From: Porites lobata | Taxonomy: Eukaryota > Cnidaria > Anthozoa > Scleractinia > Poritidae | Length of the DNA stretch: 64,000 nucleotides | Direction: 5' to 3' | Assembly (NCBI GenBank): GCA_942486035.1 | Contig: CALNXK010000565.1 | Coordinates: forward strand, 49,815 to 113,814 | Shown: in pieces, positions 63,311 to 64,000 of the stretch | How the letters are laid out: each line of letters begins with the position of its first letter | Position numbering within the stretch: the first letter of the stretch is position 1 | The notes under the pieces: model-generated | The model's database searches: none | What the model saw: only the letters and a program-made list of their open reading frames with translations | Told to the model about the DNA's origin: nothing | Translations under genes and position numbers: made by a program

Positions 63311-64000
63311 TGATGAGAACATTGAGACAAACTGACAGTGAGCGTAGCCGAAAATCTCATCTATATATATTGAGTTTATTCAGCTTATGGTAGCCTAAAC
63401 AGCACGGCAACTTTGCTAGTAGACGCTATATTTTCCCTATAAACTATAATCTGTTTGTGAAACAGAGAAATTATTTTATATATGATACGTTCGTCCGCTA
63501 CAGGAGATCCGCTTTTACCGGCTGCCAGTCTGAAAGTCTGGCAGTCCATGCGTTTGTCGCACACCACGAGCGAGAGGAGCCGCAAGCAGCAAAATTCTGT
63601 CTCGTAATTTAATCTTAAATCATCAAAGCGACAGGTCTTCTGATGATCCAAAGCGACCGTTCGGTTTACCATTTACACCTTCAGTGGGAAGACTGTCACA
63701 ATGGAACATTAACACCTTCAGGATAATTGCTTACCATAACAGTGGTAGGCGCGCGTGTCTGGTCGGTTTCGAAGAACGATCGTGACTGTTGTTTTCATTC
63801 TGTGACTGGCCGCGTTGATATGCCATGTTTAAAACAGACTGCAACATTAAATTTTCTTAAAAAGCAAAAGGCTGCTGAGTAGAAACTAAAACCGTCCCAG
63901 ACTTCCTCCGTTTCATTCCGCCAGTATTTTCTTTTGATAGGTCTGTATGATGAATTTACTTCGCCTTCTAATCAGGCACGTAAACAACATAGAGATAAGA
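63311..64000. other. Right flank, no gene seen
   Basis: Homology to the C1 flank continues to about 63516 (CGCTACAGGAGATCCGCTTTT). Beyond this the sequence is unique in the window. A short inverted pair CCAGTCTGAAAGTCTGG sits at 63524-63542. No coding frame is convincing. Confidence 0.4.

Overview
The window looks like nuclear DNA of an anthozoan cnidarian, most likely a reef-building coral. This is an inference from three things: a gene combining two death effector domains (DED) with a TRADD-like N-terminal domain, a tandem array of intronless melatonin-receptor-like class A GPCRs, and a dense load of LINEs, tRNA-derived SINEs and small inverted-repeat DNA elements. I see no bacterial operons or CRISPR and no rRNA.

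Region 1 (1-25.6 kb). A 1.2-kb foldback element (84-1313) lies beside a short relic of a GPCR 3' end (1319-1410). Then comes one plus-strand gene that I model with six exons (2468-3026, 3118-3165, 4289-4666, 7193-7483, 7789-8547, 22397-22860; 832 aa). Every intron is phase 1 with GT..AG ends. The protein reads: two DEDs, a short linker, a TRADD-N-like domain, a polar linker, a helical/coiled-coil module, and an unrecognised alpha/beta C-terminal module. The design suggests a death-fold signalling adaptor. Intron 5, about 13.8 kb, is filled with dead LINE copies on both strands, MITE-like elements and an interstitial telomeric repeat.

Region 2 (25.6-40.8 kb) and region 3 (40.8-63.5 kb) are two copies of one block. 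Each has, in order: a dead Gypsy-type integrase fragment, nested MITEs carrying a SINE, then GPCR A, GPCR B and GPCR C, all on the plus strand. The first copy has three intact GPCRs (28947, 34675, 38386). In the second, A2 (45194) is open but has lost two conserved residues, B2 (54113) is frameshifted, and C2 (62280) is heavily decayed. GPCR head and tail relics between the genes show that the array was once larger. The second block has also gained a 2.1-kb near-perfect palindromic element (48243-50339) and a 4-kb LINE (57157-61225), which itself holds a 1.1-kb TTAA-flanked element (58140-59266).

The receptors keep the class A landmarks (N1.50, D2.50, C3.25, CWxP, NPxxY) but carry NRY in place of DRY, as melatonin receptors do. 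They lack a retinal-binding lysine. The ligand cannot be told from sequence. Nothing indicates a functional link between the DED gene and the receptors.
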